Source of the DNA: Ptiloglossa arizonensis
Taxonomy: Eukaryota; Arthropoda; Insecta; Hymenoptera; Colletidae
Length of the DNA: 64,000 bases
Assembly: GCF_051014685.1 (NCBI RefSeq)
Contig: NW_027478523.1
Coordinates: 434,001 to 498,000, forward strand
Direction: 5' to 3'
Both the position numbers and the translations under genes were made by a program. Under the pieces are notes generated by a model. It did not search any database. It saw nothing but the letters and a program-made list of their open reading frames with translations, and was not told the origin of the DNA. This document shows positions 23,401-37,394 of this stretch, one piece after another (positions within the stretch are counted from its first letter, which is position 1; each line of letters begins with the position of its first letter).

Positions 23401-26400
23401 GTTTGGAGGTAAGAAACGCTTGAGAAACTCAAAATTTGCGCACTTCTGATGCTTGAAACGAATAACTAGAACGGCCTAGGGGAAAAGTGCGCATAACGTT
23501 GTAATCGGGCGAGTTTCTACTTTCAGAAGCAACAGAAATTTTGCGGATTGATCAATCCGTTCGCGAGATATGGCAGTTCGGAGGTAAGAAACGCTAGAGA
23601 AACTCAAAATTTTCGCACTTCTGATGCTCGAAATGAATAACTGGAACGGCCTAGGGGAAAACTACACATACCGTTGTAATCGGGCGAGTTTCTACTTTCA
23701 GATGCAACAGAAATTTTGCGGATTGGTCAATCCGTTCGCGAGATATGGCAGTTTGGAGGTAAGAAACGCTTGAGAAACTCAAAATTTGCGCAGTTCTGAT
23801 GCATGAAACGAATAACTAGAACGGCCTAGGGGAAAAGTGCGCATACCGTTGTAATCGGGCGAGTTTCTACTTTCAGAAGCAACAGAAATTTTGCGGATTG
23901 GTCAATCCGTTCGCGAGATGTGGCAGTTTGGAGGTAAGAAACGCTTGAGAAACTCAAAATTTGCGCAGTTCTGATGCTTGAAACGAATAACTAGAACGGC
24001 CTAGGGGGAAAGTGCGCATACCGCTGTAATGGGGCGAGTTTCTACTTTCAGATGCAACAGAAATTTTGCGGATTGGTCAATCGGTTCGCTCGATATGGCA
24101 GTTTGGAGGTAAGAAACGCTCGAGAAACTCAAAATTTTCGCAGTTCTGATGCTCGAAACTAATAACTAGAACGGCCTAGGGGAAAACTACACCTACCGTT
24201 GTAGTCGGGCGAGTTTCTACTTTCAGATGCAACAGAAATTTTGCGGATTGGTCAATCCGTTCGCGAGATATGGCAGTTTGAAGGTAAGAAACGCTTGAGA
24301 AACTCAAAATTTTCGCTGTTCTGATGCTCGAAACGAGTAACTAGAACCGCCTAGGGGAAAAGTGCGCATACCGTTGTAATCAGGCGAGTTTCTACTTACA
24401 AATGCAATAGAAATTTTGCGGATTTGTCAATCCGTTCGCGAGATATGGCAGTTTGGATGTAAGAAGCGCTTGAGAAACTCAAAATTTTCGTAGTTCTGAT
24501 GCTCGAAATGAATAACTGTAACGGCCTAAGGGAAAACTACTCATACCGTTGGAATCGGGCGAGTTTCTACTTTCAGATGCAACAGAAATTTTGCGGATTG
24601 GTCAATCCGTTCGCGAGATATGGCAGTTTGGAGGTAAGAAACGCTTGAGAAACTCAAAATTTTCGCAGTTCTGATGCTCGAAACGAATAACTAGAACCGC
24701 CTAGGGGAAAAGTGCGCATACCGTTGTAATCGGGCGAGTTTCTACTTTCAAATGCAATAGAAATTTTGCGGATTGGTCAATCCGTTCGCGAGATATGGCA
24801 GTTTGGAGGTAAGAAGCGCATGAGAAACTCAAAATTTTCGCAGTTCTGATGCTCGAAATGAATAACTGTAACGGCCTAAGGGAAAACTACTCATACCGTT
24901 GGAATCGGGCGAGTTTCTACTTTCAGATGCAACAGAAGTTTTGCGGATTGGTCAATCCGTTCGCGAGATATGGCAGTTTGGAGGTAAGAAACGCTTGAGA
25001 AACTCAAAATTTTCGCAGTTCTGATGCTCGAAACGAATAACTAGAACGGCCTAGGGGAAAAGTACGCATACCGTTGTAATCGGGCGAGTTTCTACTTTCA
25101 GATGCAACAGAAATTTTGCGGATTGATCAATCCGTTCGCGAGATATGGCAGTTTGGAAATAAGAAACGCTTGAGAAACTCAAAATTTTCGCAGTTCTGAT
25201 GCTCGAAACGAATAACTAGAACGGCCTAGGGGAAAAGTACGCATACCGATGTAATCGGGCGAGTTTCTACTTTCAGATGCAACAGAAATTTTGCGGATTG
25301 GTCGATTCGTTCACGAGATATGGCAGTTTGGAAGTAGGAAACGCTTGAGAAGCTCAAAATTTTCGCAGTTCTGATGCTCGAAACGAATGACTAGAACGGC
25401 CTAGGGGAAAAGTGCGCATACCGTTGTAATCGGGCTAGTTTCTACTTTCAGAAGCAACAGAAATTTTGCGGATTGATCAATCCGTTCGCGAGATATGGCA
25501 GTTTGGAGGTAAGAAACGCTTGAGAAACTCAAAATTTTCGCAGTTCTGATGCTCGAAATGAATAACTGGAACGGCCTAGGGGAAAACTACACATACCGTT
25601 GTAATCGGGCGAGTTTCTACTTTCAGATGCAACAGAAATTTTGCGGATTGGTCAATCCGTTCGCGAGATATGGCAGTTTGGAGGTAAGAAACGCTTGAGA
25701 AACTCAAAATTTGCGCAGTTCTGATGCTTGAAACGAATAACTAGAACGGCCTAGGGGAAAAGTGCGCATACCGTTGTAATCGGGCGAGTTTCTACTTTCA
25801 GAAGCAACAGAAATTTTGCGGATTGATCAATCCGTTCGCGAGATATGGCAGTTTGGAGGTAAGAAACGCTAGAGAAACTCAAAATTTTCGCAGTTCTGAT
25901 GCTCGAAATGAATAACTGGAACGGCCTAGGGGAAAACTACACATACCGTTGTAATCGGGCGAGTTTCTACTTTCAGATGCAACAGAAATTTTGCGGATTG
26001 GTCAATCCGTTCGCGAGATATGGCAGTTTGGAGGTAAGAAACGCTTGAGAAACTCAAAATTTGCGCAGTTCTGATGCATGAAACGAATAACTAGAACGGC
26101 CTAGGGGAAAAGTGCGCATACCGTTGTAATCCGGCGAGTTTCTACTTTCAGAAGCAACAGAAATTTTGCGGATTGATAAATCCGTTCGCGAGATATGGCA
26201 GTTTGGAGGTAAGAAACGCTTGAGAAACTCAAAATTTTCGCAGTTCTGATGCTCGAAACGAATAACTGGAGCGGCCTAGGGGAAAACTACACATACCGAT
26301 GTAATCGGGCGAGTTTCTACTTTCAGATGCAACAGAAATTTTGCGGATTGGTCAATCCGTTCGCGAGATGTGGCAGTTTGGAGGTAAGAAACGCTTGAGA

Positions 26401-26783
26401 AACTCAAAATTTTCGCAGTTCTGATGCTCGAAACGAATAACTAGAACGGCCTAGGGGAAAAGAGCGCATACCGTTGTAATCGGGCGAGTTTCTACTTTCA
26501 GATGCAACAAAAATTTTGCGGATTGATCAATCCGTTCGCGAGATATGGCAGTTTGGAGATAAGAAACGCTTTAGAAACTCAAAATTTTCGCAGTTCTGAT
26601 GCTCGAAACGAATAACTAGAACGGCCCAGGGGAAAAGTGCGCATACCGATGTAATCGGGCGAGTTTCTACTTTCAGATGCAACAGAAATTTTGCGGATTG
26701 GTCAATCCGTTCGCGAGATATGGCAGTTTGGAGGTAAGAAACGCTTGAGAAACTCAAAATTTTCGCAGTTCTGATGCTCGAAA
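20424..26783 (+). repeat. 20-mer (3500-bp) higher-order duplication
   Basis: Bases 20424-23283 and 23924-26783 match at an offset of 3500 bp over about 2860 bp. The rare marker gctcgaaacgagtaa, with gatttgtc and tcgtagttc, appears at 20826 and 24326. I saw only four substitutions: ttttggg near 21616, tttttcg near 21964 and tttcggatg near 22470 in copy 1, and aatccggc near 26129 in copy 2. The edges are defined by tgacag/tggcag at 20423/23923 and gctcgaaatg/gctcgaaacg at 23284/26784. The 640 bp between the matched parts (23284-23923) is an extra set of monomers of the ctggaac, cagaagc and gcatg types. Confidence 0.9.
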
Positions 26784-27434
26784 CGAATGACTAGAACGGC
26801 CTAGGGGAAAAGAGCGCATACCGTTGTAATCGGGCGAGTTTCTAATTTCAGATGCAACAGAAATTTTGCGGATTGGTCAATCCGTTCGCGAGATATGGCA
26901 GTTTGGAGGTAAGAAACGCTTGAGAAACTCAAAATTGCCGCAGTTCTGATGCTTGAAACGAATAAGTAGAACGGCCTAGGGGAAAAGTGCGCATACCGTT
27001 GTTATCGGGCGAGTTTCTACATTCAGATGCAACAGAAATTTTGCGGATCGGTCAATCCGTTCGCGAGATATGGCAGTTTGGATGTAAGAAACGCTTGAGA
27101 AACTCAAAATTTTCGCAGTTCTGATGCTCGAAACGAATAACTGGAACGGCCTAGGGGAAAACTACACATACCGTTGTAATCGGGCGAGTTTCTACTTTCA
27201 GATGCAACAGAAATTTTGCGGATTGGTCAATCCGTTCGCGAGATATGGCAGTTTGGAGGTAAGAAACGCTTGAGAAACTCAAAATTTGCGCAGTTCTGAT
27301 GCTTGAAACGAATAACTAGAACGGCCTAGGGGAAAAGTGCGCATACCGTTGTAATCGGGCGAGTTTCTACTTTCAGATGCAACAGAAATTTTGCGGATCG
27401 GTCAATCCGTTCGCGAGATATGGCAGTTTGGATG
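26784..27434 (+). repeat. Linking series, monomers 154-157
   Basis: These four monomers carry agagcg/tctaattt (26776), aataagtag with gttat and tctacattc (26951), ctggaac (27126) and a gcttg/gatcgg type (27301). The same four-monomer order is at 31851-32550 and 14001-14700, making this the tail of the recurring agagcg cassette. No gene or unique sequence is present. Confidence 0.82.
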
Positions 27435-30400
27435 TAAGAAACGCTTGAGAAACTCAAAATTTTCGCAGTTCTGATGCTCGAATCGAATGACTAGAACGGC
27501 CTAGGGGAGAAGTACGCATACCGTTGTAATCGGGCGAGTTTCTACTTTCAGATGCAACAGAAATCATGCGGATTGGTCAATCCGATCGCGAGATATGGCC
27601 GTTTGGATGTAAGAAGCGCTTGAGAATCTCAAAATTTTCGCAGTTCTGATGCTCGAAATGAATAACTGTAAAGGCCTAAGGGAAAACTACTCATACCGTT
27701 GGAATCGGGCGAGTTTCTACTTTCAGATGCAACAGAAATTTTGCGGATTGGTCAATCCGTTCACGAGATGTGGCAGTTTGGAGGTAAGAAACGCTTGAGA
27801 AACTCAAAATTTTCGCAGTTCTGATGCTCGAAACGAATAACTAGAACGGCCTAGGGGAAAAGTACGCATACCGTTGTAATCGGGCGAGTTTCTACTTTCA
27901 GATGCAACAGAAATTTTGCGGATTGATCAATCCGTTCGCGAGATATGGCAGTTTGGAAATAAGAAACGCTTGAGAAACTCAAAATTTTCGCAGTTCTGAT
28001 GCTCGAAACGAATAACTAGAACGGCCTAGGGGAAAAGTACGCATACCGATGTAATCGGGCGAGTTTCTAATTTCAGATGCAACAGAAATTTTGCGGATTG
28101 GTCGATCCGTTCACGAGATATGGCAGTTTGGAAGTAGGAAACGCTTGAGAAGCTCAAAATTTTCGCAGTTCTGATGCTCGAAACGAATGACTAGAACGGC
28201 CTATGGGAAAAGTGCGCATACCCTTGTAATCGGGCGAGTTTCTACTTTCAGATGCAACAGAAATTTTGCGGATTGATCAATCCGTTCGCGAGATATGGCA
28301 GTTTGGAAATAAGAAACGCTTGAGAAACTCAAAATTTTCGCAGTTCTGATGCTCGAAACGAATAACTAGAACGGCCTAGGGGAAAAGTACGCATACCCAT
28401 GTAATCGGGCGAGTTTCTAATTTCAGATGCAACAGAAATTTTGCGGATTGGTCGATCCGTTCACGAGATATGGCAGTTTGGAAGTAGGAAACGCTTGAGA
28501 AGCTCAAAATTTTCGCAGTTCTGATGCTCGAAACGAATGACTAGAACGGCCTAGGGGAAAAGTGCGCATACCGTTGTAATCGGGCTAGTTTCTACTTTCA
28601 GAAGCAACAGAAATTTTGCGGATTGATCAATCCGTTCGCGAGATATGGCAGTTTGGAGGTAAGAAACGCTTGAGAAACTCAAAATTTTCGCAGTTCTGAT
28701 GCTCGAAATGAATAACTGGAACGGCCTAGGGGAAAACTACACATAGCGTTGTAATCGGGCGAGTTTCTACTTTCAGATGCAACAGAAATTTTGCGGATTG
28801 GTCAATCCGTTCGCGAGATATGGCAGTTTGGAGGTAAGAAACGCTTGAGAAACTCAAAATTTGCGCAGTTCTGATGCTTGAAACGAATAACTAGAACGGC
28901 CTAGGGGAAAAGTGCGCATACCGTTGTAATCGGGCGAGTTTCTACTTTCAGATGCAACAGAAATTTTGCGGATTGGTCGATCCGTTCGGGAGATATGGCA
29001 GTTTGGAAGTAAGAAACACTTGAGAAACTCAAAATTTTCGCAGTTCTGATGCTCGAAATGAATTACTGGAACGGCCTAGGGGAAAACTACACATACCGTT
29101 GTAATCGGGCGAGTTTCTACTTTCGGATGCAACAGAAATTTTGCGGATTGGTCAATCCGTTCGCGAGATATAGCAGTTTGGAGGTAAGAAACGCTTGAGA
29201 AACTCAAAATTTGCGCAGTTCTGATGCTTGAAACGAATAACTAGAACGGCCCAGGGGAAAAGTGCGCACACCGTTGTAATCGGGCGAGTGTCTACTTTCA
29301 GATGCAACAGAAATTTTGCGGATCGGTCAATCCGTTTGCGAGATATGGCAGGTTGGATGTAAGAAACGCTTGAGAAACTCAAAATCTTCGCAGTTCTGAT
29401 GCTCGAAACGAATAACTTGAACGGCCTAGGGGAAAACTACACATACCGTTGTAATCGGCCGAGTTTCTACTTTCAGATGCAACAGAAATTTTGCGGATTG
29501 GTCAATCCGTTCGCGAGAAGTGGCAGTTTGGAGGTAAGAAACGCTTGAGAAACTCAAAATTTTCGCTGTTCTGATGCTCGAAACGAATAACTAGAACCGC
29601 CTAGGGGAAAAGTGCGCATACCGTTGTAATCAGGCGAGTTTCTACTTACAAATGCAATAGAAATTTTGCGGATTGGTCAATCCGTTCGCGAGATATGGCA
29701 GTTTGGAGGTAAGAAGCGCTTGAGAAACTCAAAATTTTCGCAGTTCTGATGCTCGAAACGAATAACTAGAACCGCCTAGGGGAAAAGTGCGCATACCGTT
29801 GTAATCGGGCGAGTTTCTACTTTCAAATGCAATAGAAATTTTGCGGATTGGTCAATCCGTTCGCGAGATATGGCAGTTTGGACGTAAGAAGCGCATGAGA
29901 AACTCAAAATTTTCGCAGTTCTGATGCTCGAAATGAATAACTGTAACGGCCTAAGGGAAAACTACTCATACCGTTGGAATCGGGCGAGTTTCTACTTTCA
30001 GATGCAACAGAAGTTTTGCGGATTGGTCAATCCGTTCGCGAGATATGGCAGTTTGGAGGTAAGAAACGATTGAGAAACTCAAAATTTTCGCAGTTCTGAT
30101 GCTCGAAACGAATAACTAGAACGGCCTAGGGGAAAAGTACGCATACCGTTGTAATCGGGCGAGTTTCTACTTTCAGATGCAACAGAAATTTTGCGGATTG
30201 ATCAATCCGTTCGCGAGATATGGCAGTTTGGAAATAAGAAACGCTTGAGAAACTCAAAATTTTCGCAGTTCTGATGCTCGAAACGAATAACTAGAACGGC
30301 CTAGGGGAAAAGTACGCATACCGATGTAATCGGGCGAGTTTCTACTTTCAGATGCAACAGAAATTTTGCGGATTGGTCGATCCGTTCACGAGATATGGCA

Positions 30401-33400
30401 GTTTGGAAGTAGGAAACGCTTGAGAAGCTCAAAATTTTCGCAGTTCTGATGCTCGAAACGAATGACTAGAACGGCCTAGGGGATAAGTGCGCATACCGTT
30501 GTAATCGGGCTAGTTTCTACTTTCAGAAGCAACAGAAATTTTGCGGATTGATCAATCCTTTCGCGAGATATGGCAGTTTGGAGGTAAGAAACGCTTGAGA
30601 AACTCAAAATTTTCGCAGTTCTGATGCTCGAAATGAATAACTGGAACGGCCTAGGGGAAAACTACACATACCGTTGTAATCGGGCGAGTTTCTACTTTCA
30701 GATGCAACAGAAATTTTGCGGATTGGTCAATCCGTTCGCGAGATGTGGCAGTTTGGAGGTAAGAAACGCTTGAGAAACTCAAAATTTGCGCAGTTCTGAT
30801 GCTTGAAACGAATAACTAGAACGGCCTAGGGGGAAAGTGCGCATACCGCTGTAATGGGGCGAGTTTCTACTTTCAGATGCAACAGAAATTTTGCGGATTG
30901 GTCAATCGGTTCGCTCGATATGGCAGTTTGGAGGTAAGAAACGCTCGAGAAACTCAAAATTTTCGCAGTTCTGATGCTCGAAACTAATAACTAGAACGGC
31001 CTAGGGGAAAACTACACCTACCGTTGTAGTCGGGCGAGTTTCTACTTTCAGATGCAACAGAAATGTTGCGGATTGGTCAATCCGTTCGCGAGATATGGCA
31101 GTTTGAAGGTAAGAAACGCTTGAGAAACTCAAAATTTTCGCTGTTCTGATGCTCGAAACGAATAACTAGAACCGCCTAGGGGAAAAGTGCGCATACCGTT
31201 GTAATCAGGCGAGTTTCTACTTACAAATGCAATAGAAATTTTGCGGATTGGTCAATCCGTTCGCGAGATATGGCAGTTTGGAGGTAAGAAGCGCTTGAGA
31301 AACTCAAAATTTTCGCAGTTCTGATGCTCGAAATGAATAACTGTAACGGCCTAAGGGAAAACTACTCATACCGTTGGAATCGGGCGAGTTTCTACTTTCA
31401 GATGCAACAGAAATTTTGCGGATTGGTCAATCCGTTCGCGAGATGTGGCAGTTTGGAGGTAAGAAACGCTTGAGAAACTCAAAATTTTCGCAGTTCTGAT
31501 GCTCGAAACGAATAACTAGAACGGCCTAGGGGAAAAGAGCGCATACCGTTGTAATCGGGCGAGTTTCTACTTTCAGATGCAACAAAAATTTTGCGGATTG
31601 ATCAATCCGTTCGCGAGATATGGCAGTTTGGAGATAAGAAACGCTTTAGAAACTCAAAATTTTCGCAGTTCTGATGCTCGAAACGAATAACTAGAACGGC
31701 CCAGGGGAAAAGTGCGCATACCGATGTAATCGGGCGAGTTTCTACTTTCAGATGCAACAGAAATTTTGCGGATTGGTCAATCCGTTCGCGAGATATGGCA
31801 GTTTGGAGGTAAGAAACGCTTGAGAAACTCAAAATTTTCGCAGTTCTGATGCTCGAAACGAATGACTAGAACGGCCTAGGGGAAAAGAGCGCATACCGTT
31901 GTAATCGGGCGAGTTTCTAATTTCAGATGCAACAGAAATTTTGCGGATTGGTCAATCCGTTCGCGAGATATGGCAGTTTGGAGGTAAGAAACGCTTGAGA
32001 AACTCAAAATTGCCGCAGTTCTGATGCTTGAAACGAATAAGTAGAACGGCCTAGGGGAAAAGTGCGCATACCGTTGTTATCGGGCGAGTTTCTACATTCA
32101 GATGCAACAGAAATTTTGCGGATCGGTCAATCCGTTCGCGAGATATGGCAGTTTGGATGTAAGAAACGCTTGAGAAACTCAAAATTTTCGCAGTTCTGAT
32201 GCTCGAAACGAATAACTGGAACGGCCTAGGGGAAAACTACACATACCGTTGTAATCGGGCGAGTTTCTACTTTCAGATGCAACAGAAATTTTGCGGATTG
32301 GTCAATCCGTTCGCGAGATATGGCAGTTTGGAGGTAAGAAACGCTTGAGAAACTCAAAATTTGCGCAGTTCTGATGCTTGAAACGAATAACTAGAACGGC
32401 CTAGGGGAAAAGTGCGCATACCGTTGTAATCGGGCGAGTTTCTACTTTCAGATGCAACAGAAATTTTGCGGATCGGTCAATCCGTTCGCGAGATATGGCA
32501 GTTTGGATGTAAGAAACGCTTGAGAAACTCAAAATTTTCGCAGTTCTGATGCTCGAAACGAATAACTAGAACCGCCTAGGGGAAAAGTGCGCATACCGTT
32601 GTAATCGGGCGAGTTTCTGCTTTCAGATGCAACAGAAATTTTGAGGATTGATCAATCCGTTCGCGAGATATGGCAGTTTGGAGATAAGAAACGCTTGAGA
32701 AACTCAAAATTTTCGCAGTTCTGATGCTTGAAATGAATAACTGGAACGGCCTAGGGGAAAACTACACATACCGTTGTAATCGGGCGAGTTTCTACTTTCA
32801 GATGCAACAGAAATTTTGCGGATTGGTCAATCCGTTCGCGAGATATGGCAGTTTGGAGGTAAGAAACGCTTGAGAAACTCAAAATTTGCGCAGTTCTGAT
32901 GCTTGAAACGAATAACTAGAACGGCCTAGGGGAAAAGTGCGCATACCGTTGTAATCGGGCGAGTTTCTACTTTCAGATGCAACAGAAATTTTGCGGATCG
33001 GTCAATCCGTTCGCGAGATATGGCAGTTTGGATGTAAGAAACGCTTGAGAAACTCAAAATTTTCGCAGTTCTGATGCTCGAAACGAATAACTGGAACGGC
33101 CTAGGGGAAAACTACACATACCGATGTAATCGGGCGAGTTTCTACTTTCAGATGCAACAGAAATTTTGCGGATTGGTCAATCCGTTCGCGAGATGTGGCA
33201 GTTTGGAGGTAAGAAACGCTTGAGAAACTCAAAATTTTCGCAGTTCTGATGCTCGAAACGAATAACTAGAACCGCCTAGGGGAAAAGTGCGCATACCGTT
33301 GTAATCGGGCGAGTTTCTGCTTTCAGATGCAACAGAAATTTTGAGGATTGATCAATCCGTTCGCGAGATATGGCAGTTTGGAGATAAGAAACGCTTGAGA

Positions 33401-36400
33401 AACTCAAAATTTTCGCAGTTCTGATGCTCGAATCGAATGACTAGAACGGCCTAGGGGAGAAGTACGCATACCGTTGTAATCGGGCGAGTTTCTACTTTCA
33501 GATGCAACAGAAATCATGCGGATTGGTCAATCCGATCGCGAGATATGGCCGTTTGGATGTAAGAAGCGCTTGAGAATCTCAAAATTTTCGCAGTTCTGAT
33601 GCTCGAAATGAATAACTGTAAAGGCCTAAGGGAAAACTACTCATACCGTTGGAATCGGGCGAGTTTCTACTTTCAGATGCAACAGAAATTTTGCGGATTG
33701 GTCAATCCGTTCACGAGATGTGGCAGTTTGGAGGTAAGAAACGCTTGAGAAACTCAAAATTTTCGCAGTTCTGATGCTCGAAACGAATAACTAGAACGGC
33801 CTAGGGGAAAAGTACGCATACCGTTGTAATCGGGCGAGTTTCTACTTTCAGATGCAACAGAAATTTTGCGGATTGATCAATCCGTTCGCGAGATATGGCA
33901 GTTTGGAAATAAGAAACGCTTGAGAAACTCAAAATTTTCGCAGTTCTGATGCTCGAAACGAATAACTAGAACGGCCTAGGGGAAAAGTACGCATACCGAT
34001 GTAATCGGGCGAGTTTCTAATTTCAGATGCAACAGAAATTTTGCGGATTGGTCGATCCGTTCACGAGATATGGCAGTTTGGAAGTAGGAAACGCTTGAGA
34101 AGCTCAAAATTTTCGCAGTTCTGATGCTCGAAACGAATGACTAGAACGGCCTATGGGAAAAGTGCGCATACCCTTGTAATCGGGCGAGTTTCTACTTTCA
34201 GATGCAACAGAAATTTTGCGGATTGATCAATCCGTTCGCGAGATATGGCAGTTTGGAAATAAGAAACGCTTGAGAAACTCAAAATTTTCGCAGTTCTGAT
34301 GCTCGAAACGAATAACTAGAACGGCCTAGGGGAAAAGTACGCATACCCATGTAATCGGGCGAGTTTCTAATTTCAGATGCAACAGAAATTTTGCGGATTG
34401 GTCGATCCGTTCACGAGATATGGCAGTTTGGAAGTAGGAAACGCTTGAGAAGCTCAAAATTTTCGCAGTTCTGATGCTCGAAACGAATGACTAGAACGGC
34501 CTAGGGGAAAAGTGCGCATACCGTTGTAATCGGGCTAGTTTGTACTTTCAGAAGCAACAGAAATTTTGCGGATTGATCAATCCGTTCGCGAGATATGGCA
34601 GTTTGGAGGTAAGAAACGCTTGAGAAACTCAAAATTTTCGCAGTTCTGATGCTCGAAATGAATAACTGGAACGGCCTAGGGGAAAACTACACATAGCGTT
34701 GTAATCGGGCGAGTTTCTACTTTCAGATGCAACAGAAATTTTGCGGATTGGTCAATCCGTTCGCGAGATATGGCAGTTTGGAGGTAAGAAACGCTTGAGA
34801 AACTCAAAATTTGCGCAGTTCTGATGCTTGAAACGAATAACTAGAACGGCCTAGGGGAAAAGTGCGCATACCGTTGTAATCGGGCGAGTTTCTACTTTCA
34901 GATGCAACAGAAATTTTGCGGATTGGTCGATCCGTTCGGGAGATATGGCAGTTTGGAAGTAAGAAACACTTGAGAAACTCAAAATTTTCGCAGTTCTGAT
35001 GCTCGAAATGAATTACTGGAACGGCCTAGGGGAAAACTACACATACCGTTGTAATCGGGCGAGTTTCTACTTTCGGATGCAACAGAAATTTTGCGGATTG
35101 GTCAATCCGTTCGCGAGATATAGCAGTTTGGAGGTAAGAAACGCTTGAGAAACTCAAAATTTGCGCAGTTCTGATGCTTGAAACGAATAACTAGAACGGC
35201 CCAGGGGAAAAGTGCGCCCACCGTTGTAATCGGGCGAGTGTCTACTTTCAGATGCAACAGAAATTTTGCGGATCGGTCAATCCGTTTGCGAGATATGGCA
35301 GGTTGGATGTAAGAAACGCTTGAGAAACTCAAAATCTTCGCAGTTCTGATGCTCGAAACGAATAACTTGAACGGCCTAGGGGAAAACTACACATACCGTT
35401 GTAATCGGCCGAGTTTCTACTTTCAGATGCAACAGAAATTTTGCGGATTGGTCAATCCGTTCGCGAGAAGTGGCAGTTTGGAGGTAAGAAACGCTTGAGA
35501 AACTCAAAATTTTCGCTGTTCTGATGCTCGAAACGAATAACTAGAACCGCCTAGGGGAAAAGTGCGCATACCGTTGTAATCAGGCGAGTTTCTACTTACA
35601 AATGCAATAGAAATTTTGCGGATTGGTCAATCCGTTCGCGAGATATGGCAGTTTGGAGGTAAGAAGCGCTTGAGAAACTCAAAATTTTCGCAGTTCTGAT
35701 GCTCGAAACGAATAACTAGAACCGCCTAGGGGAAAAGTGCGCATACCGTTGTAATCGGGCGAGTTTCTACTTTCAAATGCAATAGAAATTTTGCGGATTG
35801 GTCAATCCGTTCGCGAGATATGGCAGTTTGGACGTAAGAAGCGCATGAGAAACTCAAAATTTTCGCAGTTCTGATGCTCGAAATGAATAACTGTAACGGC
35901 CTAAGGGAAAACTACTCATACCGTTGGAATCGGGCGAGTTTCTACTTTCAGATGCAACAGAAGTTTTGCGGATTGGTCAATCCGTTCGCGAGATATGGCA
36001 GTTTGGAGGTAAGAAACGATTGAGAAACTCAAAATTTTCGCAGTTCTGATGCTCGAAACGAATAACTAGAACGGCCTAGGGGAAAAGTACGCATACCGTT
36101 GTAATCGGGCGAGTTTCTACTTTCAGATGCAACAGAAATTTTGCGGATTGATCAATCCGTTCGCGAGATATGGCAGTTTGGAAATAAGAAACGCTTGAGA
36201 AACTCAAAATTTTCGCAGTTCTGATGCTCGAAACGAATAACTAGAACGGCCTAGGGGAAAAGTACGCATACCGATGTAATCGGGCGAGTTTCTACTTTCA
36301 GATGCAACAGAAATTTTGCGGATTGTTCGATCCGTTCACGAGATATGGCAGTTTGGAAGTAGGAAACGCTTGAGAAGCTCAAAATTTTCGCAGTTCTGAT

Positions 36401-37394
36401 GCTCGAAACGAATGACTAGAACGGCCTAGGGGATAAGTGCGCATACCGTTGTAATCGGGCTAGTTTCTACTTTCAGAAGCAACAGAAATTTTGCGGATTG
36501 ATCAATCCGTTCGCGAGATATGGCAGTTTGGAGGTAAGAAACGCTTGAGAAACTCAAAATTTTCGCAGTTCTGATGCTCGAAATGAATAACTGGAACGGC
36601 CTAGGGGAAAACTACACATACCGTTGTAATCGGGCGAGTTTCTACTTTCAGATGCAACAGAAATTTTGCGGATTGGTCAATCCGTTCGCGAGATGTGGCA
36701 GTTTGGAGGTAAGAAACGCTTGAGAAACTCAAAATTTGCGCAGTTCTGATGCTTGAAACGAATAACTAGAACGGCCTAGGGGGAAAGTGCGCATACCGCT
36801 GTAATGGGGCGAGTTTCTACTTTCAGATGCAACAGAAATTTTGCGGATTGGTCAATCGGTTCGCTCGATATGGCAGTTTGGAGGTAAGAAACGCTCGAGA
36901 AACTCAAAATTTTCGCAGTTCTGATGCTCGAAACTAATAACTAGAACGGCCTAGGGGAAAACTACACCTACCGTTGTAGTCGGGCGAGTTTCTACTTTCA
37001 GATGCAACAGAAATGTTGCGGATTGGTCAATCCGTTCGCGAGATATGGCAGTTTGAAGGTAAGAAACGCTTGAGAAACTCAAAATTTTCGCTGTTCTGAT
37101 GCTCGAAACGAATAACTAGAACCGCCTAGGGGAAAAGTGCGCATACCGTTGTAATCAGGCGAGTTTCTACTTACAAATGCAATAGAAATTTTGCGGATTG
37201 GTCAATCCGTTCGCGAGATATGGCAGTTTGGAGGTAAGAAGCGCTTGAGAAACTCAAAATTTTCGCAGTTCTGATGCTCGAAATGAATAACTGTAACGGC
37301 CTAAGGGAAAACTACTCATACCGTTGGAATCGGGCGAGTTTCTACTTTCAGATGCAACAGAAATTTTGCGGATTGGTCAATCCGTTCGCGAGAT
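27435..37394 (+). repeat. 34-mer (5950-bp) higher-order duplication
   Basis: Bases 27435-31444 and 33385-37394 match at an offset of 5950 bp over about 4.0 kb, or 23 monomers. I saw only four substitutions: cctttcg near 30558 in copy 1, and tagtttgtac near 34541, gcgccca near 35214 and gattgttcga near 36321 in copy 2. This makes it one of the longest near-identical duplications in the window. The edges are gatgtaag/gagataag at about 27433/33383 and agatg/agata at 31445/37395. The 1.9 kb between the matched blocks (31445-33384) holds another agagcg cassette and two ttgaggattg monomers (32551 and 33251). Confidence 0.92.
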
